Source: CAYFJO01 sp964343305 (GTDB taxonomy: Bacteria > Planctomycetota > Planctomycetia > Pirellulales > Pirellulaceae). From it: DNA of 59,703 nucleotides. The DNA lies in NCBI GenBank assembly GCA_964343305.1, contig CAYFJO010000018.1:1-59703 (forward strand), given 5' to 3'. Positions 17,481 through 26,696 of this stretch are shown in pieces (the first letter of the stretch is position 1; each line of letters starts with the position of its first letter). The notes under the pieces are model-generated. The model was not told the DNA's origin. It saw only the letters and a list, made by a program, of their open reading frames with translations, and did no database searches. The translations under genes were made by a program, and so were the position numbers.

Positions 17481-18770
17481 TTACGCCAGTGCTTCCTTGA
17501 TCGCCGACATGTCATCGTGCGCGATCGGCAGCGGCTGGCCTTGGTTGTCGTATTCGGTTAGGACGGGATCGATGCCCAACGCCGTGAACCAGGTGTGGAA
17601 CATGTGTCCAATGTCGTATTCTTCCGTGGCGACGAACGTGCCGTTATCGTTGGTCTTGCCGATGACCAGGCCGCGGTTGATGCCGCATCCGGTCATGGCC
17701 AACGACCACGCTTCGGGCCAGTGGTCGCGGCCGATGTGGCCGTTGATCCGCGGCGTGCGGCCGAACTCGGACATGGCAATCACCAAAACGTTATCGAGCA
17801 TGCCACGGTCGGCCAGGTCTTCAACGATCGACGCAAGCGCCTGGTCGTATTTGGGTACCAGGCTCAAATGCCCATTGAAGGCGTCTCCGTGCAAGTCCCA
17901 GCCGTAGGAGTTCACCTTGACGAAGGTGACTCCGGCTTCCAACATTTTGCGGGCCTGCAACATGTGCCGGCCCAAGTCGTGCGTTCCATAGCGCGCGACG
18001 TCCTGGGGCGAAAAGGTCGAAGTATCAAATAGGTCCTTTCGCCGCGAGAGGGTTTGGGCCACCTCGTACACGTAACTGTTGGCCTCGGTGGCTTGCTTTC
18101 TTCGCTTTTGTCCGTAGCGGCGATTCGCGGCGATTCGCAACTGATTACGGTCAAGGTCGTCCTGCTCGTTGAGCGACGCGTGACGGACTAGGTTTTCCGG
18201 CGGCTGGCCGTCGCCAAACGCCAAGGCGCCGTATTTGGGACCGAGGAAGCCGGCGTCTTTGTGCATGAACCCGCCGCTGCCGGGCTTGATCCAAACGTAT
18301 GGCGGCAGCCCGCTGTCACCCCCGCCCAGCAAGTTGGAGATTGCCGAGCCGAAGTACGGGTAGATCACGCCGCGTTCTGGGGGATCGCCGCGCTGGATGC
18401 GCGGCACGCCCGCCGAGTGCGAGTTGTCTTGCGTATGAACGCTTCGGACCACGCACAGATGGTGCATCTGTTTGGCGGTCCGCGGCATCAGTTCGCTCAA
18501 GTGGACGCCTGGCACCGAAGTTTCGATTGTGCGAAACGGGCCGCCGAACTGCGTGTTCGGTTTCGGGTCCCAACTTTCCAACTGGCTCATCCCACCATCG
18601 ATCCAGATGAAGAGCACTTGCTTGCGTTTCTTTTTCAACTCTTCACCCATGGCTGGTTGTATCAGCCCGCCGAGCCCCATTGCACCAACTGTGGTGCCTG
18701 CCGCAGTGCCCAACCACTGGCGACGCGAAATCCGATGCTCCCAAGGCCGGCAGAGTTTCGAATCATTCAC
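17481..18770 (-). CDS. DUF1501 protein with twin-arginine signal
   Basis: The start is GTG at 18770 with AAGGAG eight bases upstream. Longer readings run into repeat DNA. HRISRRQWLGTAAGTTVGAMGLGGL is a good twin-arginine signal. Core DUF1501 motifs are present: LFIWIDGGMSQLESWDPKPN, LSELMPRTAKQMHHLCVVRSVHT, MSEFGRTPRINGHIGRDHWPEAWSLAMTGCGI. The protein has 429 residues, typical for the family. It is gene two of the operon, downstream of a DUF1549/1553 gene, so this operon contains two DUF1549/DUF1501 pairs. Function is unknown. Confidence 0.9.
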   Translation of the reverse strand: MNDSKLCRPWEHRISRRQWLGTAAGTTVGAMGLGGLIQPAMGEELKKKRKQVLFIWIDGGMSQLESWDPKPNTQFGGPFRTIETSVPGVHLSELMPRTAKQMHHLCVVRSVHTQDNSHSAGVPRIQRGDPPERGVIYPYFGSAISNLLGGGDSGLPPYVWIKPGSGGFMHKDAGFLGPKYGALAFGDGQPPENLVRHASLNEQDDLDRNQLRIAANRRYGQKRRKQATEANSYVYEVAQTLSRRKDLFDTSTFSPQDVARYGTHDLGRHMLQARKMLEAGVTFVKVNSYGWDLHGDAFNGHLSLVPKYDQALASIVEDLADRGMLDNVLVIAMSEFGRTPRINGHIGRDHWPEAWSLAMTGCGINRGLVIGKTNDNGTFVATEEYDIGHMFHTWFTALGIDPVLTEYDNQGQPLPIAHDDMSAIKEALA

Positions 18771-18779
18771 GGGTAAGCT

Positions 18780-18985
18780 CCTTACTTGTCGAAATCCGAA
18801 TCTCGAAATGCGAAACAAATTCAAAATACGAAATCCCAATGCTCAAAAGTTTGCACCGAAGATTCAAGGTCGTAGTGATTGTCCTTAGGTGGTTTTGGTC
18901 ATTTGTATTTTGGTTATTCGGATTTGTTTCGGATTTCGATATTCGGATTTCGAATTTGATTGCGTCAAGCGCCGCGTCGTTCGTT
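18780..18985. repeat. Inverted block of CGAAATCCGAAT-type repeats
   Basis: This gap in the operon is filled with short AT-rich units. GAAATCCGAATCTCGAAAT and relatives occur near 18785-18830, and their reverse complements (ATTCGGATTTGTTTCGGATT and TTCGATATTCGGATTTCGAA) near 18915-18958. The two arms form a long imperfect inverted repeat. Translated, they give the meaningless FRISRFGFR-type peptide that makes the DUF1501 frame look longer than it is. It is probably a dispersed intergenic repeat and is related to the short copy at 13566. Confidence 0.6.
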
Positions 18986-18995
18986 GTAATTCAAA

Positions 18996-20663
18996 TTAAT
19001 GGTTTGTGGAAAACTCCGTCGATGCCAATAGCGCCCACGCAAGATGGCCCAACGCAACTTCCCTGCGGTCGTCATGCTTGGCGAGGTAATCCGTCACTTC
19101 CGCTGTTTCCTCTTCAGTTGGTACTCGCGTTAAAACGCCAAGATAAAGCTCTTCGGCAATCTTGTCGGGCTCCGAAATCTTCGCCAGATGGTCGACCAGG
19201 TTGCCATCGCGTGGCTTGAGCCAGCTCAGCACTTCGTCGTCGTTCATCACGAATAGCGCTCCTCGCACCGAAGGGCTGTATTCCACTTCCGGTTCCCTAG
19301 GTGGATTGGCCAGCGCTTTGACGAAACGTTCTCGCAGTTGGTCCAGAGTCAACGGACCAGACTCTTCTTCGTCGGCCACTTTCTCGGGCTGGTCGCCCGA
19401 TTCCGGCTTGGCTTCGCTGAGAGCTTTGACTCGGTCAAACTCGCCTGTGGCGATCAACATGCTTGTCAGTAGTTGTTCGGCGGACAAACGTTTCTCCAGC
19501 GCCGAGCGGCAGCTCGTCTTCAGCACGCTTTCTTCCGCATCCGGCAGCAGGCCGGATCGTTGATACGTTTCGGTTAGCGCCAGTTCGCGGAGCAACCAGT
19601 TGATGTCGAACTTGTTCTTGACAAACTCGTCGGACAATAGGTCGAGCAGTTCGGGATGCGAAGGGGGATTGTCGGAGTGGTGCAAATCGAGCGGATGCAC
19701 CAGCCCGCGGCCCATCATGACAAACCACAAACGATTGGCCATGTTGCGAGCAAACGCCGGGTTGTCTACCGACGGTAACTGCTCGGCCAGCAGAGTAAGC
19801 GTGCTGAACTTGAGGATGCCGGGGAACTTCGCTTTCTTGTCCGGCGGTTTGATGTACTCTTCGCCTTGTTTGAACGTTGGCACTTCAATTTCCTGTCCAC
19901 CGGGAATGCGGGGACCGATTGTTTGTATGTCTGTGTCAAAGACCGATACGAACTCAATCTTCTTCTTCAGCGGGTTCTCGCCAATTGCCGGATAGTCGGT
20001 GTCCCGGCGAATGAACGTGTGTCCCAAAAAGGCGAACATTCCCTGGAACACGTCTTGCTCATAGTCACCGATAAAAGGATGTTCATGACACTGAGCACAC
20101 TGGATGTCCATTCCCAACATCAGCCGTCCCATGTCGCGCACCAAGCCCGGATGATCCGTTGGATTCTGGCCATACTTCTCCAGTCGCTTGGTGAGGAAAT
20201 ACGACGAGCCACGTGGTGACTTGTCATCCACGTCGGGGCTCAAGATCTCCCGCGCCATTTGATCCCACGGCTTGTTCTCGGCGAACGAACTGCGGAGATA
20301 TTCCGTCCAAGCCTCGTGGTCCCCGCGCCGTTCCATGAACATCACGTTGAACAGCTCCTGCATCCGCTGCGGATAATCCGGCCCGCCGAGCAGCCGGTCG
20401 ATCAACGCCTTGCGCTTCTGGCCCGACTCCTCGTCAAGAAACGCACGGGCCTCGACAACCGTCGGAATCCGCCCGGCCAGATCGAGATACACTCTCCGCA
20501 GAAATTCGGCATCGCCGGCCAGGTCACTGGTGGGTCCGCCGGTCTTGGCAGCGACAAGGTTATCGATGCGCTCGTGCAGCGGTTCTGCCGAGAAAGCGTC
20601 CGGTGCAGGAAGTGCGAATGAAAACAGAATCAGAATGAAGGGCCAGCGAGTCGGAATGCGCAT
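18996..20663 (-). CDS. DUF1549/DUF1553 secreted protein without PSCyt1 haem domain
   Basis: The 555-residue protein has a signal peptide (PFILILFSFALPAPDAFSA). DUF1549 follows (HERIDNLVAAKTGG... EFLRRVYLDLAGRIPTVVEARAFLDE), then a CAQCHEHPF motif near residue 190 and DUF1553 (NPAFARNMANRLWFVMMGRGLVHPLD, SHPELLDLLSDEF). It lacks the N-terminal PSCyt1 CxxCH domain that the paralogue at 13.6-16.3 kb has. The ATG at 20663 has GGAG nine bases upstream. It is the first gene of a five-gene minus-strand operon and has a good promoter about 260 bases upstream. Confidence 0.9.
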   Translation of the reverse strand: MRIPTRWPFILILFSFALPAPDAFSAEPLHERIDNLVAAKTGGPTSDLAGDAEFLRRVYLDLAGRIPTVVEARAFLDEESGQKRKALIDRLLGGPDYPQRMQELFNVMFMERRGDHEAWTEYLRSSFAENKPWDQMAREILSPDVDDKSPRGSSYFLTKRLEKYGQNPTDHPGLVRDMGRLMLGMDIQCAQCHEHPFIGDYEQDVFQGMFAFLGHTFIRRDTDYPAIGENPLKKKIEFVSVFDTDIQTIGPRIPGGQEIEVPTFKQGEEYIKPPDKKAKFPGILKFSTLTLLAEQLPSVDNPAFARNMANRLWFVMMGRGLVHPLDLHHSDNPPSHPELLDLLSDEFVKNKFDINWLLRELALTETYQRSGLLPDAEESVLKTSCRSALEKRLSAEQLLTSMLIATGEFDRVKALSEAKPESGDQPEKVADEEESGPLTLDQLRERFVKALANPPREPEVEYSPSVRGALFVMNDDEVLSWLKPRDGNLVDHLAKISEPDKIAEELYLGVLTRVPTEEETAEVTDYLAKHDDRREVALGHLAWALLASTEFSTNH

Positions 20664-21063
20664 CGCTTAGTGCTCCAAAGGTTTCCACGCTCCGCGGATC
20701 GGTGGGTGGTACGGACGGCAGGGAATTAAGGCTTGAGTGTGATACATATCCTAAAAAAATCTTGGCATAAATGCAAACGTAATGGACAACCAGCGCGGCG
20801 CCGCTACCATCGCCCTACCGTCGTTGCGCGAAGTTCTGATTGTTTGCAGCAACACCAGGGTCGTTTATCGAACAACTCTCCAAAGTGACAACATAGACGG
20901 ACCAAGATATCCGTAATTGATTAGTTTACCAGCCGGGTAGATGGAAACTCAACAGTCGGCCGGCTCTCATCCCGTACTCGACGGCTCGCGGCAACGCTGA
21001 CGATGCTGGCCAAGGGCACCGGCTTTCTCTCCGTGCGGCCCGCGCAGCGGTTGGTTCGCGGCG
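20664..21063. other. Intergenic region with operon promoter
   Basis: No gene is seen in these 400 bases. The minus-strand promoter at 20923-20952 and its conserved downstream block (to about 20890) occupy the middle. The long leader of over 200 bases before the DUF1549 gene shows no obvious structure. The part from 20960 to 21063 is GC-rich trailing sequence after the glycosidase gene. Confidence 0.5.
20923..20952 (-). promoter_or_regulatory. Sigma-70-like promoter of the DUF1549/DUF1501 operon
   Basis: On the minus strand: -35 TTGAGT (20952-20947), 18-base spacer ending GGCTGG, -10 TAAACT (20928-20923). It is followed ten bases later by GGATATCTTGGTCC. The whole block is conserved with the promoter in front of the sulfatase fusion at 26616-26645, including bases outside the two hexamers. 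Confidence 0.65.
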
Positions 21064-23637
21064 CTAGTCGTTGGAGCCGGTGGCGACGACGATGAACGCG
21101 TCCCTGAGGAGTTGCTGGGTGATGCGCCGGTATTGTTGCGAGATTAGAAAAGGCAGATCAGCATCGTCGTGAACCGGGGCGTTGACTTTGCGGTCGGCGA
21201 TGATCCAAGCGTTCATCTTCACTTTTCTGCCTTCCACCTCGGCAGAAGGAAGGCCGGTCAATTGCCCTTCGATCTGCACGGTTTTGCCGCGCCACTGGCG
21301 CAGGTCGTACAGGCAAACCGTCCAACGGTCACTCGTGTTCACACGGTGCCCGGTCACGGGCTTGCTGTTGATCATAATGGCGGTGTCCGCGCTGGTGGCG
21401 GGCTGCAGGTAAAGGTCGTATCGCTTGAACTGCTCATCCGGCACTTGGATTTCAAAGTGGAATGTCCTGCCGTCAACGCTGGCTTGCGCATCAGGCAAAG
21501 GGGCTGGTGTCAAAGCCTTGGTGACTTTCGGTGCGCCACGTTCAATTTCATAAACGGTGACGGTATCTCCAGCGGCTTCGATGGTGATATCTTCGCCGGA
21601 ATTCAGCTTCCATGCCATGTCTTCGACAAACGGATAGACTGCCTTGGCTCGATAGGCTTGGCCTGTTGCGCCTCGGAAGTAGACACGCTCGTTGAAAGGG
21701 ATCTTGATCGTCTGCGGACGACGGTCCGGGTTGCGGACGGTTAGGATGGCTTTGTCATCGACCCAACTGATGTAGCCGTAGACCTGACCCTTGGCAGGAT
21801 CGCCACCAACAAAGACGGTGTTCATCAGGCGGTCTTGATTCAATTGAGCCCAACGGGCGGTGGTCGCCAGGACCTTCCAGTGCTCGTCGTCCAAGAGATC
21901 CAAGTCGAGATAGAGTTCTTTCAAGGTGGTGCCACGCGCCATGTACATCACCCCGTAATCAGCCCAGTCGTGAAGCGTGTCTTCAAAGTCCGTGAAGGGT
22001 TTCCGGTGGGAAAGCAGAATGCCGTGCGTCATGAAATTGGCGATCGGGATCGTCGGCCGCGGACATCGATCCGGGTTGTTGAAACTCTGGTAGAAATATT
22101 TGCAGCGGTAGGTGGTGGCTCCTTCGCGCAGGGAAATGTGCGGCCAATCGCGGCTGCCGCCCGAATCTCCGGTCATCATCCACAGGCAATCGACAAACTG
22201 GAGCCAGAACGGGCTGAACCATGACCCGTTGGTGTAGTTGATGAAGATGTCAGGGTTGAGTTCGCGCTCGTAAGCCAACAACTCAAGTGTGGCGTCGAGG
22301 CAGGCCTCGCGGGCATGACGCTGACTCAGATGTCTGGAAGTGAAATTGTGGTTGAAGTCATGTTTGATGTAATCGACTCCGACTTCAGCGATCAGGTAGT
22401 GAAGGGACTTCTTGACGTCGTTGAAATACTTCGGCTGAAGAATGTTGTAGTAGACCTTGTTGCCGCTCATCCAGCGGAACTGGGAACGGTCGAAGTCGTC
22501 ACCATAGGCCGACTCGTATCCGGCCTTGAGTCCATCAGCGAATCGCTGGTTCGTGCCATCCAGGGCGATCCAGATTCCGAGACCGCTGCCGTCTTCGTTG
22601 AGAATCTCCTGAAGTTCGGGCAGGGGTTCGTGCGTGGCGTTGAGTTGCGGTTCGAAAATGCGTGTGCCGATGGTTTCCCAGCCGTGGTCGGGCACCATGC
22701 CGTCCAGCGTGGCGCCGTATTTTCGCAACTGACGTGCCATCGGACGGTACGTCTTTTCGATGAAACTCTCTCTGGTCAGTTTCTTGGCCTCGCTGCTGTA
22801 CCAGTTGTTGAAGTGCAGATAGCTGCGCGTCGGTTTGCGGGTGGCGTTGATATAGTCGAGCAGCCCAAGCTCGGCGTTTTCACCCTTCGTGGCGCTGATG
22901 CCAAAGACCGCATCCTTGCTGACAATGCCCCATGAGCCATCCGCCTGCTTTTTGGCGCGGCCGGGAAAATGAAAGATCGTGGCGAGGTGGTCGCGGGAAT
23001 CGACGAGATGGTCACGCCCTTCGAGGTCGATCATGTAGTCCCAGCGGTAATAGAAATCGGGGTTCGTGAATCCGTCCGAATGGCGACTGTAAAAGCACGG
23101 ATAGTCAGCGCCGAACCACCAGGCACCGATGTTGAGCGGCTGCCCGCGACCGCCGAGTTCCACTTTGGTATCCGTTGAGAAACGCTGAATTGCCAGGCGG
23201 TCGATCTTGTCACCCTGTTTCATCTTCAGCCGCACGGTCTTGTCCATCCATGGTTGGTCGGCGAGAGAATAAGAGATCTGCACGGCCTCAGGAGCATTCG
23301 AACTGGTGTCGGCTTTGCGTTGGTACGTGATCTTGACGACATGCTCTTCCGCCGAGCGGGATTCGATCGGACTGCCCAGCGCTTCGTAGTCCGCGATGGT
23401 AAAACGGCGGTCATCAAAAAGAAGGATCTCGAATTCGTCGTTGTCGAGAGTGAGACGATCCGAGCCGTCCGCGCGAGCGATACGCCGGGTCTTCCACACC
23501 TTGCCGCTTCGGGTCAGTTCGACCTGAATGTGTTTGTTCTTCAGCGTGATCTCATCGGCAGAAGCAACGTCATCCGCGCCGCAAACAGATCTTCCGATCG
23601 TAAGACAGATCAAGACAAGCAGACGCGAATGGTTCAT
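21064..23637 (-). CDS. Secreted alpha-galactosidase-like glycoside hydrolase (clan GH-D type)
   Basis: The protein has about 857 residues from ATG 23637, which opens a signal peptide (LLVLICLTIGRSVCGADD). An N-terminal beta-sandwich (about 25-260) precedes a TIM-barrel region. YIKHDFNHNF at 423-432 resembles the KWDxN nucleophile strand of GH36/GH27 enzymes, with D427 the likely nucleophile, and a downstream MMTGDSGG segment may supply the acid/base. The end (about 700-857) is beta-rich and resembles a carbohydrate-binding module (FHFEIQVPDEQFKRYDLYLQPATSA). The substrate cannot be read from sequence. It is 44 bases downstream of the sulfatase fusion on the same strand, so both probably act on a sulfated polysaccharide. 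Confidence 0.75.
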   Translation of the reverse strand: MNHSRLLVLICLTIGRSVCGADDVASADEITLKNKHIQVELTRSGKVWKTRRIARADGSDRLTLDNDEFEILLFDDRRFTIADYEALGSPIESRSAEEHVVKITYQRKADTSSNAPEAVQISYSLADQPWMDKTVRLKMKQGDKIDRLAIQRFSTDTKVELGGRGQPLNIGAWWFGADYPCFYSRHSDGFTNPDFYYRWDYMIDLEGRDHLVDSRDHLATIFHFPGRAKKQADGSWGIVSKDAVFGISATKGENAELGLLDYINATRKPTRSYLHFNNWYSSEAKKLTRESFIEKTYRPMARQLRKYGATLDGMVPDHGWETIGTRIFEPQLNATHEPLPELQEILNEDGSGLGIWIALDGTNQRFADGLKAGYESAYGDDFDRSQFRWMSGNKVYYNILQPKYFNDVKKSLHYLIAEVGVDYIKHDFNHNFTSRHLSQRHAREACLDATLELLAYERELNPDIFINYTNGSWFSPFWLQFVDCLWMMTGDSGGSRDWPHISLREGATTYRCKYFYQSFNNPDRCPRPTIPIANFMTHGILLSHRKPFTDFEDTLHDWADYGVMYMARGTTLKELYLDLDLLDDEHWKVLATTARWAQLNQDRLMNTVFVGGDPAKGQVYGYISWVDDKAILTVRNPDRRPQTIKIPFNERVYFRGATGQAYRAKAVYPFVEDMAWKLNSGEDITIEAAGDTVTVYEIERGAPKVTKALTPAPLPDAQASVDGRTFHFEIQVPDEQFKRYDLYLQPATSADTAIMINSKPVTGHRVNTSDRWTVCLYDLRQWRGKTVQIEGQLTGLPSAEVEGRKVKMNAWIIADRKVNAPVHDDADLPFLISQQYRRITQQLLRDAFIVVATGSND

Positions 23638-23681
23638 TCCGGTTTCTCTCACGGTTGCTGTTGGCCTTGGATGAATGAGAA

Positions 23682-26534
23682 TCAACGCGTACTCCGACCG
23701 GCGCCTCGACGGCCGGTCGTCGGTTCGTAGGCCGGATTGAGCGACGGCAGTTGGGCAGCGATCCGATCCAGGTAGACGTCGAGTTTTTCAGCCAGTGCCA
23801 CTGCCTTGGCCGGCATTCGTGCCGTGAGGTCGTTCTGCTCGCCGATATCTTTGGCGAGGTCGAACAGCCGCGTTCCGTTCGTTTCATGGAACCGGATCAG
23901 CTTGAAGTTGGTCGCCAGGATCGCCGATTGCGGGGTCTGATTCGGCCCCTTGGCGTAATGGGGAAAATGGAACACGAGTTCCGCTCGGTCACGCCGGAAA
24001 GCGCGGCCGTCCGTTCGCTTAAGCAAAAGGGAAATGAGACTGGTTCCCTCGATGGCCGAGGACGAGGCGGACGCCACGCCGGCCAGTTCGCAGAACGTCG
24101 GGAACAGGTCGTAACCGATGACGTTTTGGCGGCAGAAACTGTTCGGTTCAACACCGGGGCCGCGGACGATTAACGGCACGCGAATGCCCCCTTCCCAGAA
24201 AGTGGCTTTTCCGCCGGACAGCGGGTGGTTTTCCGTGCTGCGGGGCCGGGCTGCTGCGCCGTTGTCGGACATGAAGACCACGTAGGTGTTATCGCCGATC
24301 CGCAAGCGGTCGATGCTGTTCAGAACCGTGCCGACCGACGTGTCCAGATCGCCGGCCATGGCGGCGTAGTCGACGTCGCGATGGCGTGCGCCTGGTGGCC
24401 TTTCGGCACATGCGGTTCTGGTCCGGCCAAGTGCCTTCGACGGTTCGTGAACGGCGTAATGCGATAGTTGGACGTAGAACGGCCGGCCTGCGGCGCACTG
24501 TTGTTCCATGAACGCGATGGTTCGCTTGGTGATCCCGAAGATGTCTTTTGGATTTGGGTCTTCGTACCCACCAGGACCACCGTTTTTTGTGTCGCCATCG
24601 TGTTGATCGAATCCGTGACGACCGGGACCGCCGCCGGCCAGATGCCATTTGCCAAAATGGGCCGTCGCGTAGTTACGCTCTTGAAGGATTTCGGACACGG
24701 TGATTTCGTCGTCGGGCAGTGAATGAACGTGTCGCGGCGGAATCAGCTTTCGGTCCTTGGGTTGGCCGTTGGCGGGGCCGGGCGTCGTCATGCGTAACAG
24801 CGCCGGGCTCTTGCCCGTCAGCAGGCTGGCCCGGCTTGGCGTACACATCGCGCTCGGCGAATAGGCGTTCGAAAACCGCATGCCCTGCCGAGCCAACTTG
24901 TCGATGTGCGGAGTCCAGTAGAAGTCGCTTTTCGACTCCCCCACCTTCTCGTCCATCGCAATGGACAGGCCTGTCCAACCCATGTCGTCCACCAGGATGA
25001 ACACGAAGTTCGGGTGTTTGGCCTCGGTCGATCGGGACGTGCGAGGTGAAGCTGGCTGGTTTTTCCGCGGTGGTGCTTGTCGGTTTGTTGCGCGAGGCGA
25101 TTCCTTTTCGCTCAAGTAACCGTCCTTGTTTCGATCGAGTCGATCAAACGCCCGACGCGGTCCGTCGAACTCCTTCGGCGAAACACGCCCATCACCGTCG
25201 CGGTCCAATCGATTCACAAATCCGGGACCGTTGCGACGTGGCGGTGGGCGATTTCCTGTTTGGCTTGGGGACTTCTCGATTGCTGAAGTCACTTTGCCGC
25301 CGCGTACCGGACGGACCATGTTGTAGATCTCGATCACATCGCCTTGCGGTCCTCGACCGCGAGGAAACCGTGACGGGTCGCCCGCCTTGGGATCGCTGCG
25401 TTGAGAACCGGCGCCGTGAACGTCCAGGAGATCGTATCCGCCCCGGAAGCTGCGCATCCATCCCTGTGACCGGCCGAAAGCGACATAGGCCGCCGCCTCG
25501 CCATCGCCCATTCTCTTGTGCGTCGTACTGCTCCAGTAGAAGGGATAGTTGATCTTGTCAAGCCCGTCGCGGATGGAGGTGACGCGGAACAGCGGATCGA
25601 TCGCGGCGGACTTGGTTGTGTCAGGGCTGCGCGTATAATCGACGATGCTTTGCAGTTCCTTGATGTTGGGCAATCGCCAGTCGGAATGTCCCGCGTGCCG
25701 CAGGTCCTCGGCCCAACGCAACGCCTGCTCCCAGTTCATCCTGCCGTCTTGCTTCAGTCCCGCCTTCAGATGACCGCTGTCTTGCTGCATCCAGGTCAGA
25801 CCGGTTGCCCGATCCGTGATCGTGCCGTCGCCATTGTCGTGGAACTGGTTCTTGCCATAGTCGGCATTTCCCCGAACGTAGAAAACGAAATAAGTTTTCG
25901 TGCGGCCTCGCGGACCGCCAGAGCGACCGATGGGGTATCCCTTGATACGACCGTCCGCGAAGTTCACGCCGAACATCGTTTCGTTACCGTGCATCGTCGT
26001 GCTGACATACTTGGTCGACGTCGCGATTTGCGAATCGATAATGCGTTCGCCCTTCGCCGGATCGCCGTACTCGAAGCCAAAGTAATCCGTGTCGATGAAC
26101 GGTTGCAGGTTTCGGGTCGCCTCGCTTCGCGGGTCGACATCTTCACCGCTGAAGAGGATCAGCGAGTACATATCTTTGATGCTCGGCAGACGCCAGTCGT
26201 CGAATCCGCCGGTTCTGCAACGCCGCGCACCGTCGACGGCTTCCGCGAAAGTCTTCTTCGGGCCAGGGTCCTTTTGCCAAACGAGTTTGGTAACCAGATC
26301 GGTGATGGTGCCGTCGCGGTTATCTCGATACGCAGGTTGGTGGCCTTGGTATTGAGCATCCTGTCCGAAAAACGGCTTTCCCGCGCCCGGATGCGTAATC
26401 TCTCGCGTGTTGTCGTAACACCGCGACTGGCCTGTATCCACGATCGGATAGTTTTGCGCGAGGCTCGGCGATCCTAAACATGCGACCGTCAACACCGCCA
26501 GAAACTCTGACAACAAGTTGTTCCGAAAATTCAT
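23682..26534 (-). CDS. Fusion: DUF1566 x2, EF-hands and Cys-type sulfatase
   Basis: After a signal peptide (FLAVLTVACLGSPSLAQ), two DUF1566/Lcl-like domains follow, each starting with DNxDGTITD and containing DWRLPxIK (about 65-220 and 230-410). Two EF-hand loops come next: DRDGDGRVSPKE (444-455) and DRNKDGYLSEKE (467-478). A sulfatase domain occupies 508-930: NFVFILVDDMGWTG, active-site CTPSR at 564-568 with Cys to be oxidised to formylglycine, GKWHLAGGG, and DNGAA. The 950-residue combination is unusual. AAGGAG lies seven bases before ATG 26534. It is co-directional with the glycosidase gene, and a maturase is encoded at 7.4-8.6 kb. Confidence 0.9.
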   Translation of the reverse strand: MNFRNNLLSEFLAVLTVACLGSPSLAQNYPIVDTGQSRCYDNTREITHPGAGKPFFGQDAQYQGHQPAYRDNRDGTITDLVTKLVWQKDPGPKKTFAEAVDGARRCRTGGFDDWRLPSIKDMYSLILFSGEDVDPRSEATRNLQPFIDTDYFGFEYGDPAKGERIIDSQIATSTKYVSTTMHGNETMFGVNFADGRIKGYPIGRSGGPRGRTKTYFVFYVRGNADYGKNQFHDNGDGTITDRATGLTWMQQDSGHLKAGLKQDGRMNWEQALRWAEDLRHAGHSDWRLPNIKELQSIVDYTRSPDTTKSAAIDPLFRVTSIRDGLDKINYPFYWSSTTHKRMGDGEAAAYVAFGRSQGWMRSFRGGYDLLDVHGAGSQRSDPKAGDPSRFPRGRGPQGDVIEIYNMVRPVRGGKVTSAIEKSPSQTGNRPPPRRNGPGFVNRLDRDGDGRVSPKEFDGPRRAFDRLDRNKDGYLSEKESPRATNRQAPPRKNQPASPRTSRSTEAKHPNFVFILVDDMGWTGLSIAMDEKVGESKSDFYWTPHIDKLARQGMRFSNAYSPSAMCTPSRASLLTGKSPALLRMTTPGPANGQPKDRKLIPPRHVHSLPDDEITVSEILQERNYATAHFGKWHLAGGGPGRHGFDQHDGDTKNGGPGGYEDPNPKDIFGITKRTIAFMEQQCAAGRPFYVQLSHYAVHEPSKALGRTRTACAERPPGARHRDVDYAAMAGDLDTSVGTVLNSIDRLRIGDNTYVVFMSDNGAAARPRSTENHPLSGGKATFWEGGIRVPLIVRGPGVEPNSFCRQNVIGYDLFPTFCELAGVASASSSAIEGTSLISLLLKRTDGRAFRRDRAELVFHFPHYAKGPNQTPQSAILATNFKLIRFHETNGTRLFDLAKDIGEQNDLTARMPAKAVALAEKLDVYLDRIAAQLPSLNPAYEPTTGRRGAGRSTR

Positions 26535-26615
26535 GCAACCTCTCCTTCAGATGTCGACTGCCTGCCCCAAACGACAACGATGTGTACAACGGGACCAACA
26601 TATCCATAGCTAGCT

Positions 26616-26645
26616 AGGTTACCAGCCGCGGAAAAGGAAAGTCAA
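26616..26645 (-). promoter_or_regulatory. Sigma-70-like promoter of the sulfatase fusion
   Basis: On the minus strand: -35 TTGACT (26645-26640), 18-base spacer ending GGCTGG, -10 TAACCT (26621-26616), then ten bases and GGATATGTTGGTCC. It lies about 80 bases before the ATG and shares most bases with the promoter at 20923-20952. Confidence 0.65.
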
Positions 26646-26696
26646 CGGTCGCCCGATTTTGGCTGTGTCCTAATTGTGTGTTGCTAACTCATTTCT

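Noticed and set aside
25518..26477. 319-residue plus-strand frame
   Set aside because: Antisense to the DUF1566 part of the sulfatase fusion.
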